Assembly (NCBI GenBank): GCA_947456995.1
Contig: CANGVB010000279.1
Location: 1 to 5,678, forward strand
DNA: 5,678 bases
From: Bryobacteraceae bacterium
Lineage (GTDB): Bacteria > Acidobacteriota > Terriglobia > Bryobacterales > Bryobacteraceae
Reading direction: 5' to 3'
Shown here: in pieces, positions 1-5,678 of the stretch
Layout: each line of letters starts with the position of its first letter
How positions within the stretch are numbered: the first letter of the stretch is position 1
The notes under the pieces: generated by a model
The model's input: the letters and a program-made list of their open reading frames with translations, nothing else
What the model was told of the DNA's origin: nothing
Database searches by the model: none
Program-made: the position numbers and the translations under genes

Positions 1-22
1 TACAGCTCGGAATCTCAACTGC

Positions 23-1177
23 TTAGCGACCCGCAGTGACCTTGACCTCGCGCACGTAGATCGACTTTTGACCCGAGGGTGGGGTGAACCAGGAGTAGGT
101 GATCAGGAAGCGGTCTTTGCCGAGCGGAAGGAGTGAGGTGTAGCCGCAGGAATCGGCTTGTGGCTTGATGGGGTCGGGGACCGGAACTAGCGTGTGGGGT
201 TTGGTCCAGGTTTTGCCTGCGTCGTGGCTGAAGCGAAGGTCTACTCCGGGGCGGCCGGAGGAGAGCACGAGGACACCATTGGCCAGTTGCAAGAGGCGGG
301 GCAGAACGCCTGTTTCGGTGAAGACTTGCGGACTTGACCAGGTCTTGCCCTGATCGGCAGACCAGCTCCGATACATCGGGCCGATGCCATTGCCATCGGT
401 GGTTCTTAGCACGGCGAGGAGACGGCCATCGGGCAGGACTTCGAGGGCTGGCTCGGTAAAGCCATCGCGGCGACGGTCTGATTCGGCGTAGAGGATGTGC
501 CCGGTTTTAGCCCAGGAGCGGCCGTGATCTTTCGACATGTACGAGGCAGAAGAGGTGAAGGGCACGGGCTGGCTGTCGTGATAGTAGGGGTAGGTGAGGG
601 CGAGCAGGGTGCCGTCTTTGAGGACCTTCATATCGCCCCACCAGATCTGCGGCATCAGGCCGCCGGTGACGTAGCGCAAGGCGTGAGCATCATCGAGGAT
701 CTGCGACTCGGGCTTCCATGCCCCGCCCTGGTAACGCTGGAAGAAGATGCGGCGCATGGACTCTGGAAGTTCTCGCATGAGGTAGAGCTGGAAGGGGGTT
801 TTGTAGCTGACGCGCTCGGCCACCTGTTTGGGCAGTGGGATTGAAGAGGCTGGAGTTGCGGCCACGGTATCGGTTCTTAACCAGTCGCCGTTTTTGAGTT
901 TGAGACCGAAGGCCCCGTTTGCGGCTTGCGGATCTTCTCGCCAGGTTTTGCCTTGGTCGCCTGAAAGATAGGTCTTGCGGGCCTTGCCGTAGGAGGCGGC
1001 GGAATCCTGTTCTACATGGACGAAGAGGAGGAGCTTGCCGCCGGGTGCTGCCTCAAGAACAGGAAACTGCCAGCGGCCCCAACGATGCTCATCTGCAGGC
1101 CCGGCGACGACCAGACGCGGTTCGCCGATCTCGACACGAGGCTCTGCGGCCAGCATTAAAAACAGCAAGAAATTCAT
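23..1177 (-). CDS. Sialidase-like BNR/Asp-box protein (GH33-type beta-propeller)
   Basis: The 384-residue product looks like an exo-alpha-sialidase-family six-bladed propeller. Four Asp-boxes of the SxDxGxTW type are visible: SGDQGKTW at 72-79, SKDHGRSW at 215-222, SADQGKTW at 273-280 and SHDAGKTW at 317-324. A TEPALEVLPDGRLL block (from 241) followed by R258 matches the sialidase segment with a conserved Glu and Arg. A GYTSLLPL block around Y346 sits where the nucleophilic Tyr is expected. Residues 2-11 are hydrophobic and followed by AAEP, which could be a very short signal peptide, but no basic residue precedes them, so export is uncertain. The ATG overlaps the stop of the MFS gene as ATGA and no good Shine-Dalgarno precedes it, so translation is probably coupled. 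Many proteins of this fold act on glycans other than sialic acid or have no proven activity, so the substrate is open. Confidence 0.85.
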   Translation of the reverse strand: MNFLLFLMLAAEPRVEIGEPRLVVAGPADEHRWGRWQFPVLEAAPGGKLLLFVHVEQDSAASYGKARKTYLSGDQGKTWREDPQAANGAFGLKLKNGDWLRTDTVAATPASSIPLPKQVAERVSYKTPFQLYLMRELPESMRRIFFQRYQGGAWKPESQILDDAHALRYVTGGLMPQIWWGDMKVLKDGTLLALTYPYYHDSQPVPFTSSASYMSKDHGRSWAKTGHILYAESDRRRDGFTEPALEVLPDGRLLAVLRTTDGNGIGPMYRSWSADQGKTWSSPQVFTETGVLPRLLQLANGVLVLSSGRPGVDLRFSHDAGKTWTKPHTLVPVPDPIKPQADSCGYTSLLPLGKDRFLITYSWFTPPSGQKSIYVREVKVTAGR

Positions 1178-2355
1178 TGGGCGAGTTTATCAACAGGCTT
1201 CACCAGCCATACGAGGCCAGCCGCCATCACTACCAATAAACCGACGCCAGCGAAGACGCCGCTTAGGCCCCAGTCGGCCTTGAGATAGCCGGCGACAAAG
1301 ACGCCAGCGCCGCCGGCGAGGGTGTTCAGGGTATTCATCAGGCTTTGCGCGGTGGCTCTATCGCGCGCGTCGATTAAATCGCAGAGTGCTGCGGTTTCGT
1401 TGGAGGCGGCGACAGATCGCAGGAAGGAGAATACGACTACGCCGCAGCCGACCACGAGCATGCCTGCCCCGGTGAGGAAGACGAGCAGGCAGGGGGCGCA
1501 GAGCAGATAGCAGAGGCTCATGAGCTTGAGCCGCCCGGCGCTGGATTTGAGCGCGGCGCGGTCTGAAAGTACGCCGCCAGCGGAGTAACCAGCTACGGCC
1601 GAGAGTTGGAGAAGGGCAGTGCCGGAGAGGCCAGCCATGGCGAGGCTTAAGCCGTAAGTTTCGCGGAAGTAGAGCGGCATCCAGTTGAAGAACATCCAGG
1701 TGCCGACGGCAATCAACATCGCCTGGCCAGCGATCAGAAGGTAGCCGCGATTCTTTATTAGCCCCAAGACTCGGCCGCTGCTTGTGACTTGCTCGCGTGG
1801 GACTTCTTTGAGGAACATGTGGCACACAAGGGCGAGGACAAGGCCGGCCGCGCCCAGGACAAAGAGCCCGGATCGCCAGCCGTAAGTTTCTCCGAGATAG
1901 CCTGATAAGGCTCCGCCTCCGACGAGGCCCACATAGAGCCCACACATGTGCAGAGACAAGGCGCGGCCGCGGCTTTCTACCGGATGATGATCGGCAATGA
2001 GGGCTATGGCGGCAGGGAGGTAGAAGCACTCGGCAAGCCCGAGCAGGACTCTGGTGGCGAGCAGCTCATTGGCTGTGCGGGCAAAGCCGGACAAGACGGT
2101 TACCAGACTCCAGGCGATGAGGCTCCAGAGGATGACGCGGTTTCTGGGGAGCCGGTCTGCAATGATGCCGGCACCGAGGGAGCCGATGGCGTAACTCCAG
2201 AGGAAGAGAGTGCCGATGGCGGCGAGTTGCAGGTCGCTCAAGTGGAGGTCTGCCTGAAGCAGAGGGTAGACGACGGAGAGCGAGGTGCGGTCTGCGTAGT
2301 TGATACCGGCGGCACAGGCCAGGATGAGAACGGTTTGCCAGCGAACTGCGATCAC
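1174..2355 (-). CDS. MFS transporter, probably anion:cation symporter (ACS) type
   Basis: A 393-residue polytopic inner-membrane protein with about twelve hydrophobic segments, roughly at 6-25, 44-65, 74-90, 98-120, 135-155, 162-183, 203-228, 238-262, 278-296, 298-318, 335-358 and 364-387. The N-terminal INYADRTSLSVVYPLLQADL block (18-37) is typical of ACS-family carriers of hexuronates, glucarate and other organic anions. GIIADRLPRNR (63-73) is the MFS motif A loop between helices 2 and 3, and a related GGVLSDRA occurs at 260-267 in the second half. The start is GTG at 2355, overlapping the TGA of the RidA gene as GTGA; no convincing ribosome site is seen, so coupling is likely. It lies between a RidA protein and a sialidase-like hydrolase, which fits uptake of a sugar or sugar acid. 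The family call is firm; the substrate is inferred only. Confidence 0.9.
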   Translation of the reverse strand: MIAVRWQTVLILACAAGINYADRTSLSVVYPLLQADLHLSDLQLAAIGTLFLWSYAIGSLGAGIIADRLPRNRVILWSLIAWSLVTVLSGFARTANELLATRVLLGLAECFYLPAAIALIADHHPVESRGRALSLHMCGLYVGLVGGGALSGYLGETYGWRSGLFVLGAAGLVLALVCHMFLKEVPREQVTSSGRVLGLIKNRGYLLIAGQAMLIAVGTWMFFNWMPLYFRETYGLSLAMAGLSGTALLQLSAVAGYSAGGVLSDRAALKSSAGRLKLMSLCYLLCAPCLLVFLTGAGMLVVGCGVVVFSFLRSVAASNETAALCDLIDARDRATAQSLMNTLNTLAGGAGVFVAGYLKADWGLSGVFAGVGLLVVMAAGLVWLVKPVDKLAQ

Positions 2356-2717
2356 GGAAGCTCAGCGGTAAAGGCTGCCTCCACACGCATGCCGGATTGG
2401 AGCTGAACGCCATAGGCACGCCGGACGACGGGGTGATTGCCGAAGTACTCTTTCCAGACGACGTTTACTTCGCGGATCTCGGCTACGACGTCTTGCAGGT
2501 AGAGGCGTGCGGTGCAGATGGCAAAACGGTCTACGCCTGCGGCGGCGAGGAGGATGTCGAGCTGGCGGAAGCACTCTCGCATTTCGGCTGCAGCGCCGCC
2601 GGGGACGGGCCTCGATTCGCCGTCGGGGATGCCAGTGACAACCGCTTCAAAGACACGGCCATTGTGGACAACGGCCGAGCTGATGGGGAAGTCGAGATCG
2701 GAATCAATAAAGTTCAT
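2352..2717 (-). CDS. RidA family (YjgF/YER057c/UK114) protein
   Basis: A 121-residue protein of normal RidA length. RidA enzymes are small trimeric cytosolic proteins that hydrolyse reactive enamines/imines made by PLP enzymes. Visible family features are the early strand with a HNGRVFEAVVTG block (18-29), the helix with EMRECFRQLDILLAAAGV (45-62), the ARLYLQDV strand (70-77), the VNVVWKEYF helix (84-92), and the C-terminal RRAYGV...VEAAFTAEL block. R100 (or R99) aligns with the catalytic Arg105 of E. coli RidA and E113 lies in the closing VEA strand. The reading frame stays open far upstream, but the family N-terminus and the divergent gene put the start at the ATG at 2717-2715. There is no Shine-Dalgarno before it. 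It is first in a three-gene operon with the transporter and sialidase-like genes. Its subgroup, and so whether it is a true deaminase, cannot be settled by eye. Confidence 0.88.
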   Translation of the reverse strand: MNFIDSDLDFPISSAVVHNGRVFEAVVTGIPDGESRPVPGGAAAEMRECFRQLDILLAAAGVDRFAICTARLYLQDVVAEIREVNVVWKEYFGNHPVVRRAYGVQLQSGMRVEAAFTAELP

Positions 2718-2737
2718 ATGGGGAGTGATGAAACTCG

Positions 2738-2743
2738 TACAAT
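2738..2743 (+). promoter_or_regulatory. Candidate -10 box for the toroid-aldolase operon
   Basis: TACAAT matches the sigma-70 -10 consensus at five of six positions. The best -35-like hexamer is TTCATA at 2713-2718, with a long 19-bp spacer, so the upstream half is weak. Initiation about seven bases downstream would put the RNA 5' end near 2750, almost at the ATG at 2757, giving a leaderless or nearly leaderless message. The box overlaps the opposing -10 candidate base for base. Confidence 0.35.
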
Positions 2744-2747
2744 AACA
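2739..2747 (-). promoter_or_regulatory. Candidate extended -10 promoter for the RidA-MFS-sialidase operon
   Basis: Reading leftward the bases are TGT TATTGT, an extended -10 (TGn) followed by a hexamer matching TATAAT at four of six positions. Transcription would begin near 2732, leaving a leader of about 15 bases with no Shine-Dalgarno. No clear -35 box was found, which an extended -10 can tolerate. This rests on pattern matching only. Confidence 0.35.
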
Positions 2748-2756
2748 CTTCGACCC

Positions 2757-3737
2757 ATGCCTAACCATCTGAAAGCCTGGCAATCTGCCGAACTTGGTTG
2801 CAACTGGATTCTCAAGCAACTGGAAGCGAATGGATCGCTCCGTGGCGGAGACGACCTGCGCGCCTATTACAAGACCCCTGCTGCACTTCTGGCCCATGGC
2901 CGGGTGCTGGAGGCGAACCGCGTTCTTGATTATGTTGAGACGCGTTACCTCAAGCCGGATGGGGATCTGGACGGGAGTGGAGTGCCGTGGTTTGACGTCT
3001 ATCGTACCTACAATCACTCCTGGCTTTGTTGCGGGGCGGTGATGGCGGGACGCAGGGATCTGGCACGCAAGCTGTCTGGCTTTATCGCTACGCGGCACAA
3101 TGCGGAGTCGGGTGGATTTTTTGCTGATGAGGCCCGCTCGACAGAAGAGATCATGACTACGAGCATGGCCGGGATTGCCTGTCTGTATGCTGGCAAGCAT
3201 GAGCTGGCGCTTGCCGCCGGTGAGTGGCTGGCGAATCTGTATCAGGCGCAGCCGGATCTCACCAAGGGCCTTTTTACGAGTTGGAAGAACGGTTTGGTGA
3301 CTGAGTATGCGGAGGCTGAAGCGAGTTCTTATCTAGTTGACCCATTGAAGCTGCGGCAGTGGTATTTCCAGTACGGGATTAGTGCGGCGTTGCTGAGCTC
3401 GCTGGCTGGGTTTACGGGTGAGGAGCGATGGCTAGTGCTTGCCCGCAATTTTCTTCAGGCGAGCGCCCATGCTGCGGCTGATCGCTATCAGACGCCGCAG
3501 AGCGGGAAGATTGGCTGGGGTGCTGCGTGGACTTATCGGCTCTCGCGTGCGCCTGAGGATCTGGCGCTGGTGGAGCAGGTTTCTAGCGGCCTTGCGGCGC
3601 TTCAGAACGATGATGGGTCGTGGCTGGTGACTGGTGTTTACGGAGGGGCCAGTGCTGCTGCCGACAGCCTGACGCTCGATATCACTTCGGAATTTGTTGC
3701 CCTTCAATCTTTTATGGGAGTTTTGCCCCTTGTCTAA
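2757..3737 (+). CDS. Uncharacterised alpha/alpha-toroid protein (prenyltransferase/terpene-cyclase-like repeats)
   Basis: A 326-residue, mostly helical protein without signal peptide or membrane segments. It resembles the squalene-cyclase/prenyltransferase toroid superfamily: repeats of paired helices separated by Gly-rich turns. Examples are NWILKQLEANGSLRG (16-30), AYYKTPAALLAHGR (36-49), LDYVETRYLKPDGDL (57-71), SGGFFADEA followed by TTSMAGIACLYAGK (118-147), and a QW-like motif LQNDDGSW at 282-289 (QxxxGxW). The segment DITSEFVALQSF (308-319) ends the fold. I see no cyclase DxDD acid motif, so a terpene-cyclase activity is not supported; the reaction is unknown. ATG 2757 is chosen because the family-like sequence begins there. 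An in-frame ATG at 2718 would add 13 residues (339 in all) and abut the RidA start. Neither has a Shine-Dalgarno. The 3' end overlaps the aldolase gene by 8 bp, suggesting linked function. Confidence 0.8.
   Translation: MPNHLKAWQSAELGCNWILKQLEANGSLRGGDDLRAYYKTPAALLAHGRVLEANRVLDYVETRYLKPDGDLDGSGVPWFDVYRTYNHSWLCCGAVMAGRRDLARKLSGFIATRHNAESGGFFADEARSTEEIMTTSMAGIACLYAGKHELALAAGEWLANLYQAQPDLTKGLFTSWKNGLVTEYAEAEASSYLVDPLKLRQWYFQYGISAALLSSLAGFTGEERWLVLARNFLQASAHAAADRYQTPQSGKIGWGAAWTYRLSRAPEDLALVEQVSSGLAALQNDDGSWLVTGVYGGASAAADSLTLDITSEFVALQSFMGVLPLV
3716..3720 (+). promoter_or_regulatory. Ribosome binding site deciding the TTG start of the aldolase gene
   Basis: GGGAG lies nine bases before the TTG at 3730, inside the last codons of the toroid gene. 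No ATG or GTG is available in the aldolase frame near the conserved N-terminus, so this site supports TTG initiation at 3730 rather than at the further upstream TTG codons at 3694 and 3697. Confidence 0.6.
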
Positions 3738-4515
3738 TCCTTACGAAAACAAAGTGAAGAAATTGCTGGCTACGGGCGCTACCGCCTGGGGCTCGGCCAC
3801 GATGGGTACTGCGCCGCTGGCGGCCAAGCTGGTTGCCACCTCGGGTGTGGATTGGGTGTGGATTGATACGGAGCATTCGAGTTTTGGAGCTGAGTCGATT
3901 GAGATGCTGCCGCCGCTGATTCGCCAGTCTGGGGCGATGCCGCTGGTGCGGATTGCGGGCCTTGACCCGAGCCTGATGAAGAAGGCTCTTGATATTGGCG
4001 CGCAGGGAGTGATGATTCCGCAGATTGATTCGCCAGAGCAAGCAAGGCTGGCTGTGCAATATGCGAAGTATCCGCCGATGGGGAATCGCGGGATCTCGCC
4101 GATGTGGACCTTCTACAACGATGTGCCGTGGGGAGATTATTTGCCTCATGCGAACGACGAAACGATGATTGTGGTGCAGGTGGAATCGGTTGCAGCACTC
4201 GACCAGGTGGAGGCGATTGCGGCCGTGGAGGGAGTGGATGTGGTGCTGGCCGGGCCGATGGATTTGTCTGCCGCGCTAGGCCATATTGGGCAGACGAATC
4301 ACCCGGATGTACAGCGCTTTCTTGAAGACTTCCCTGCCCGGGTGGCCAGTGCGGGTAAGGTGCCGGGGATTGCGCTGGGCGGGTATGAGGCGTCTGCCAA
4401 GGCGTGGAGCCAAGGCTATCGCTTCATCAACTTTGGCAATTTGTACTTTGATGGCTTGCATGGCATCAAGGCGAATCTGGCGCGGCTGAAGGAGCTTAGC
4501 GCCAAGAGCGAGTAA
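3730..4515 (+). CDS. HpcH/HpaI-family aldolase (2-keto-3-deoxy acid aldolase type)
   Basis: A 261-residue cytosolic class II (metal-dependent) aldolase of the HpcH/HpaI/citrate-lyase-beta fold, the usual length for GarL/RhmA/HpaI relatives that cleave 2-keto-3-deoxy acids to pyruvate and an aldehyde. Key residues are all present: WIDTEHS (44-50) with base H49, VRI with R74, GVMIPQID (93-100), GNRG with R120, the metal ligand E152 in QVES, and the second metal ligand D178 in GPMDLS. The family start is SNPYENKVKKLL, reached by TTG 3730 with GGGAG nine bases upstream; this start lies inside the toroid gene and overlaps it by 8 bp. The 3' end overlaps the convergent cupin gene by 20 bp. The C-terminal FGNLYFDGL block differs from the usual G-x-D-x-x-x-L form, so substrate preference may differ from that of characterised members. 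Fold and chemistry are firm; the substrate is not known. Confidence 0.9.
   Translation: MSNPYENKVKKLLATGATAWGSATMGTAPLAAKLVATSGVDWVWIDTEHSSFGAESIEMLPPLIRQSGAMPLVRIAGLDPSLMKKALDIGAQGVMIPQIDSPEQARLAVQYAKYPPMGNRGISPMWTFYNDVPWGDYLPHANDETMIVVQVESVAALDQVEAIAAVEGVDVVLAGPMDLSAALGHIGQTNHPDVQRFLEDFPARVASAGKVPGIALGGYEASAKAWSQGYRFINFGNLYFDGLHGIKANLARLKELSAKSE
4478..4504. terminator. Hairpin at the convergent gene junction, possible bidirectional terminator
   Basis: TGGCGC (4478-4483) pairs with GCGCCA (4499-4504), and inside it GGCT (4484-4487) pairs with AGCT (4493-4496, one G-U pair) around a GAAGG loop, with a two-base bulge at 4497-4498. The structure straddles the stop of the cupin gene and ends just before the stop of the aldolase gene. 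No T-run follows on either strand, so it is not a classic intrinsic terminator, and it lies in coding sequence. Confidence 0.3.
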
Positions 4516-5023
4516 GCGCACCCTGGGCTGGATAGGGCAGCTTCTTCATGCGCTCGATCGCGGCTGCGTCTGGTGCGGCACGGCAGAGGTCCCAATCCTG
4601 ATTGAGGGTGTAGGCACCGATCACGAGGAAGTCTGAGCTGGCTGAGACGCGGCAGTGGCCGGTGCCACAGGGCAGGACGGCTAGATCGCCGGCTTTGACT
4701 GTGATTTCTACGCCGCCGGGGAGTTCACCACCGAGGATCAACTTCGCTTCGCCCCGGGCAAAGCCGAGGACTTCATGGGCTGTTGAATGGTAGTGGTGGA
4801 AGGGGTAGACGCCGTTGCGCCACTGTGGCTTCCAGCCGCTTTTTGCGATGAGATCTTCGAAGGCTTCGACTGAGGTGGCGGGGGTTACGAGTGATCGATA
4901 GAGCAGGACGGGGAGCTTCTCGTTGTTGGGCATCCAGCCGTTGCGTTTGAGCAGGAGGGATTCGGGTTCTTTGCCGGGAGCGAGCATTGCGGCGAGGGCT
5001 TGTGTGAGGGTGCGACGATCCAT
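4496..5023 (-). CDS. Cupin-domain protein, YjlB-like
   Basis: A 175-residue single-domain cupin resembling Bacillus YjlB, a family of unknown reaction. Cupin motif 1 runs from G71 through H76, H77, H79, H83 and E84 to G91 (GVYPFHHYHSTAHEVLGFARG region), giving a likely His-rich metal site. Motif 2 is GDLAVLPCGTGH at 112-123, with P118, G120 and H123. The family-typical RNGWMPNNEKLPVLLYR block is at 27-43, and the WDL...KLPYPAQG...SW tail closes the protein. About 22 residues precede the family domain and include DRRTLTQALAAMLAPG, which looks like a weak or decayed twin-arginine leader. The ATG at 5023-5021 follows the nucleoside hydrolase stop by a single base (TAG T ATG), so the two are probably co-transcribed and translationally coupled. 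Its 3' end overlaps the aldolase gene tail to tail by 20 bp. Confidence 0.85.
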   Translation of the reverse strand: MDRRTLTQALAAMLAPGKEPESLLLKRNGWMPNNEKLPVLLYRSLVTPATSVEAFEDLIAKSGWKPQWRNGVYPFHHYHSTAHEVLGFARGEAKLILGGELPGGVEITVKAGDLAVLPCGTGHCRVSASSDFLVIGAYTLNQDWDLCRAAPDAAAIERMKKLPYPAQGALTRSWR

Positions 5024-5024
5024 A

Positions 5025-5678
5025 CTATTTGCTTAAGCGGCGCAGGAGATCGGTTTTGAAGCCCGGTTTTACGTCGTAGCAGTAGGTGAGACCTTTGCCG
5101 GGTGTTACCAGGAATTGCGCGTTTTCGATTCTGGCGCTCATTGGGGAGCAGATTAGATCTTTGCGGTCGACCAGTGCGCCGACGGCGAGGGAATCGAAGG
5201 GGTTGAAACCGTCTGCTCCGAACTTGTCTGTCCAGAAGGCGAGCCAATCGAGGATGGAGGGCATCATCCATTTCATGCCCGGGGTCTCGATCTTGCGCAT
5301 GTCCGATTCTTGCATCCAGACCTTGGAGGAGATCTCCCAGGGGGCGAGGGTGAGGGGGGCGCCCGAGTCTAGCAGGACCTGGAAGGCGGCGGTGTCGAGT
5401 TCGAAGTTGAGGTCTCGGAAGGGGGTTTGCTGCTTTGGCCCGGCGATGAAGAGTTGGCCGGGACGGCGGCCGGCTACGGCGACCATGCCGTCGATTTGTT
5501 TTGCCAGTTCCGGATGGAGCTTGAGCACTGTGGCGACGTTGGTTGCGGGGCCGAGGATGAGGATGGTGAGGCGGCGTTGCTTGAGTTCGCGGGCGAGGGC
5601 CTGGCTTGCTGGTGTCTCCTTGCCCAGGTCTGCTGCACTGCTTGCGCCGATGTGTACCGGTAAACCAGAAGGCCCGAA
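5025..5678 (-). CDS. Inosine/uridine-preferring nucleoside hydrolase-like protein, N-terminus outside the window
   Basis: The open frame continues without a start to the right edge, giving the C-terminal 217 residues of a protein whose family is usually 310-330 long; the N-terminal calcium-binding DxDxxxDD loop is therefore not in view. The family core LGPATNVATVLKLHPELAKQ begins at residue 42 of the visible part, followed by MVAVAGRRPG, a DLNFELDTAAFQVLLDSG block (89-106) in place of the usual EFN..xDPEAA segment, and GFNPFDSLAVGAL (157-169) in place of the usual HDPLAVA segment. The calcium-ligand Asp is kept (D162), but the preceding catalytic His is Phe (F161), and the Glu of EFN is Asp (D89). 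Family enzymes cleave the N-glycosidic bond of nucleosides to ribose and base; these changes suggest a divergent subfamily with altered or unknown specificity. The downstream cupin follows after one base. Confidence 0.85.
   Translation of the reverse strand, partial: FGPSGLPVHIGASSAADLGKETPASQALARELKQRRLTILILGPATNVATVLKLHPELAKQIDGMVAVAGRRPGQLFIAGPKQQTPFRDLNFELDTAAFQVLLDSGAPLTLAPWEISSKVWMQESDMRKIETPGMKWMMPSILDWLAFWTDKFGADGFNPFDSLAVGALVDRKDLICSPMSARIENAQFLVTPGKGLTYCYDVKPGFKTDLLRRLSK

Noticed and set aside
1948..2406. A 152-residue rightward open frame opposite the MFS gene
   Set aside because: It is an antisense shadow of a clear transporter gene, with no recognisable domain or ribosome site.
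2728..2745. A five-codon leader peptide (MKLVQ) before the toroid gene with GGGGAG upstream
   Set aside because: The purine run is only two bases from the ATG, and the best -10 box lies inside it, so it would not be on that transcript.
2397..2756. A 446-residue version of the toroid protein starting at 2397
   Set aside because: The added part is the antisense of the RidA gene; recognisable toroid sequence starts only at about 2757.
2352..3200. A 282-residue version of the RidA protein starting far upstream on the minus strand
   Set aside because: The extra 161 residues run antisense through the toroid gene and are low-complexity, basic and unlike RidA. The family N-terminus fits the ATG at 2717.
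3721..3737. A +1 frameshift at CCC-C that would fuse the toroid protein to the aldolase
   Set aside because: The frames do fit a +1 shift, but a good ribosome site and a full aldolase N-terminus after the TTG explain the overlap more simply.
3712..4149. A 145-residue leftward open frame opposite the aldolase gene
   Set aside because: It is an Arg/His/Pro-rich antisense shadow of conserved aldolase coding sequence.

Overview
This 5.7-kb window reads as high-GC bacterial chromosome packed almost entirely with genes. All seven genes are intact, except that one runs off the right edge. The short overlaps, the GTG and TTG starts, and the mix of a BNR sialidase-like protein, a sugar-acid type MFS carrier, an HpcH/HpaI aldolase and a nucleoside hydrolase recall heterotrophic soil bacteria such as Acidobacteria (Bryobacter/Solibacter type). 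That assignment is a guess from gene content and protein flavour; there is no rRNA or marker gene to test it.

Layout. (1) A leftward three-gene operon starts at 2717: a RidA-family protein, then an MFS transporter, then a sialidase-like BNR protein. The genes are joined by GTGA and ATGA four-base overlaps. (2) A rightward two-gene operon starts at about 2757: an uncharacterised alpha/alpha-toroid (prenyltransferase/terpene-cyclase-like repeat) protein, then an HpcH/HpaI-family aldolase beginning at a TTG inside the end of the toroid gene. (3) A leftward pair enters from the right edge: a nucleoside hydrolase (N-terminus outside the window), then a YjlB-like cupin separated from it by one base. 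The cupin and aldolase genes meet tail to tail and overlap by 20 bp.

The only real control region is the 39-bp divergent gap at 2718-2756. It holds two candidate -10 boxes that lie on top of each other on opposite strands.

How the genes may work together (inference). An exported BNR hydrolase could release a sugar or sugar acid, the ACS-type MFS carrier could import it, and the aldolase could split a 2-keto-3-deoxy acid to pyruvate plus an aldehyde. RidA would clear reactive enamine/imine intermediates. The toroid protein is the unknown, and its translational coupling to the aldolase suggests the two act together. The nucleoside hydrolase/cupin pair may be a separate function. No mobile elements, RNA genes, CRISPR arrays or notable repeats were seen. 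Bases 1-22 hold nothing recognisable.
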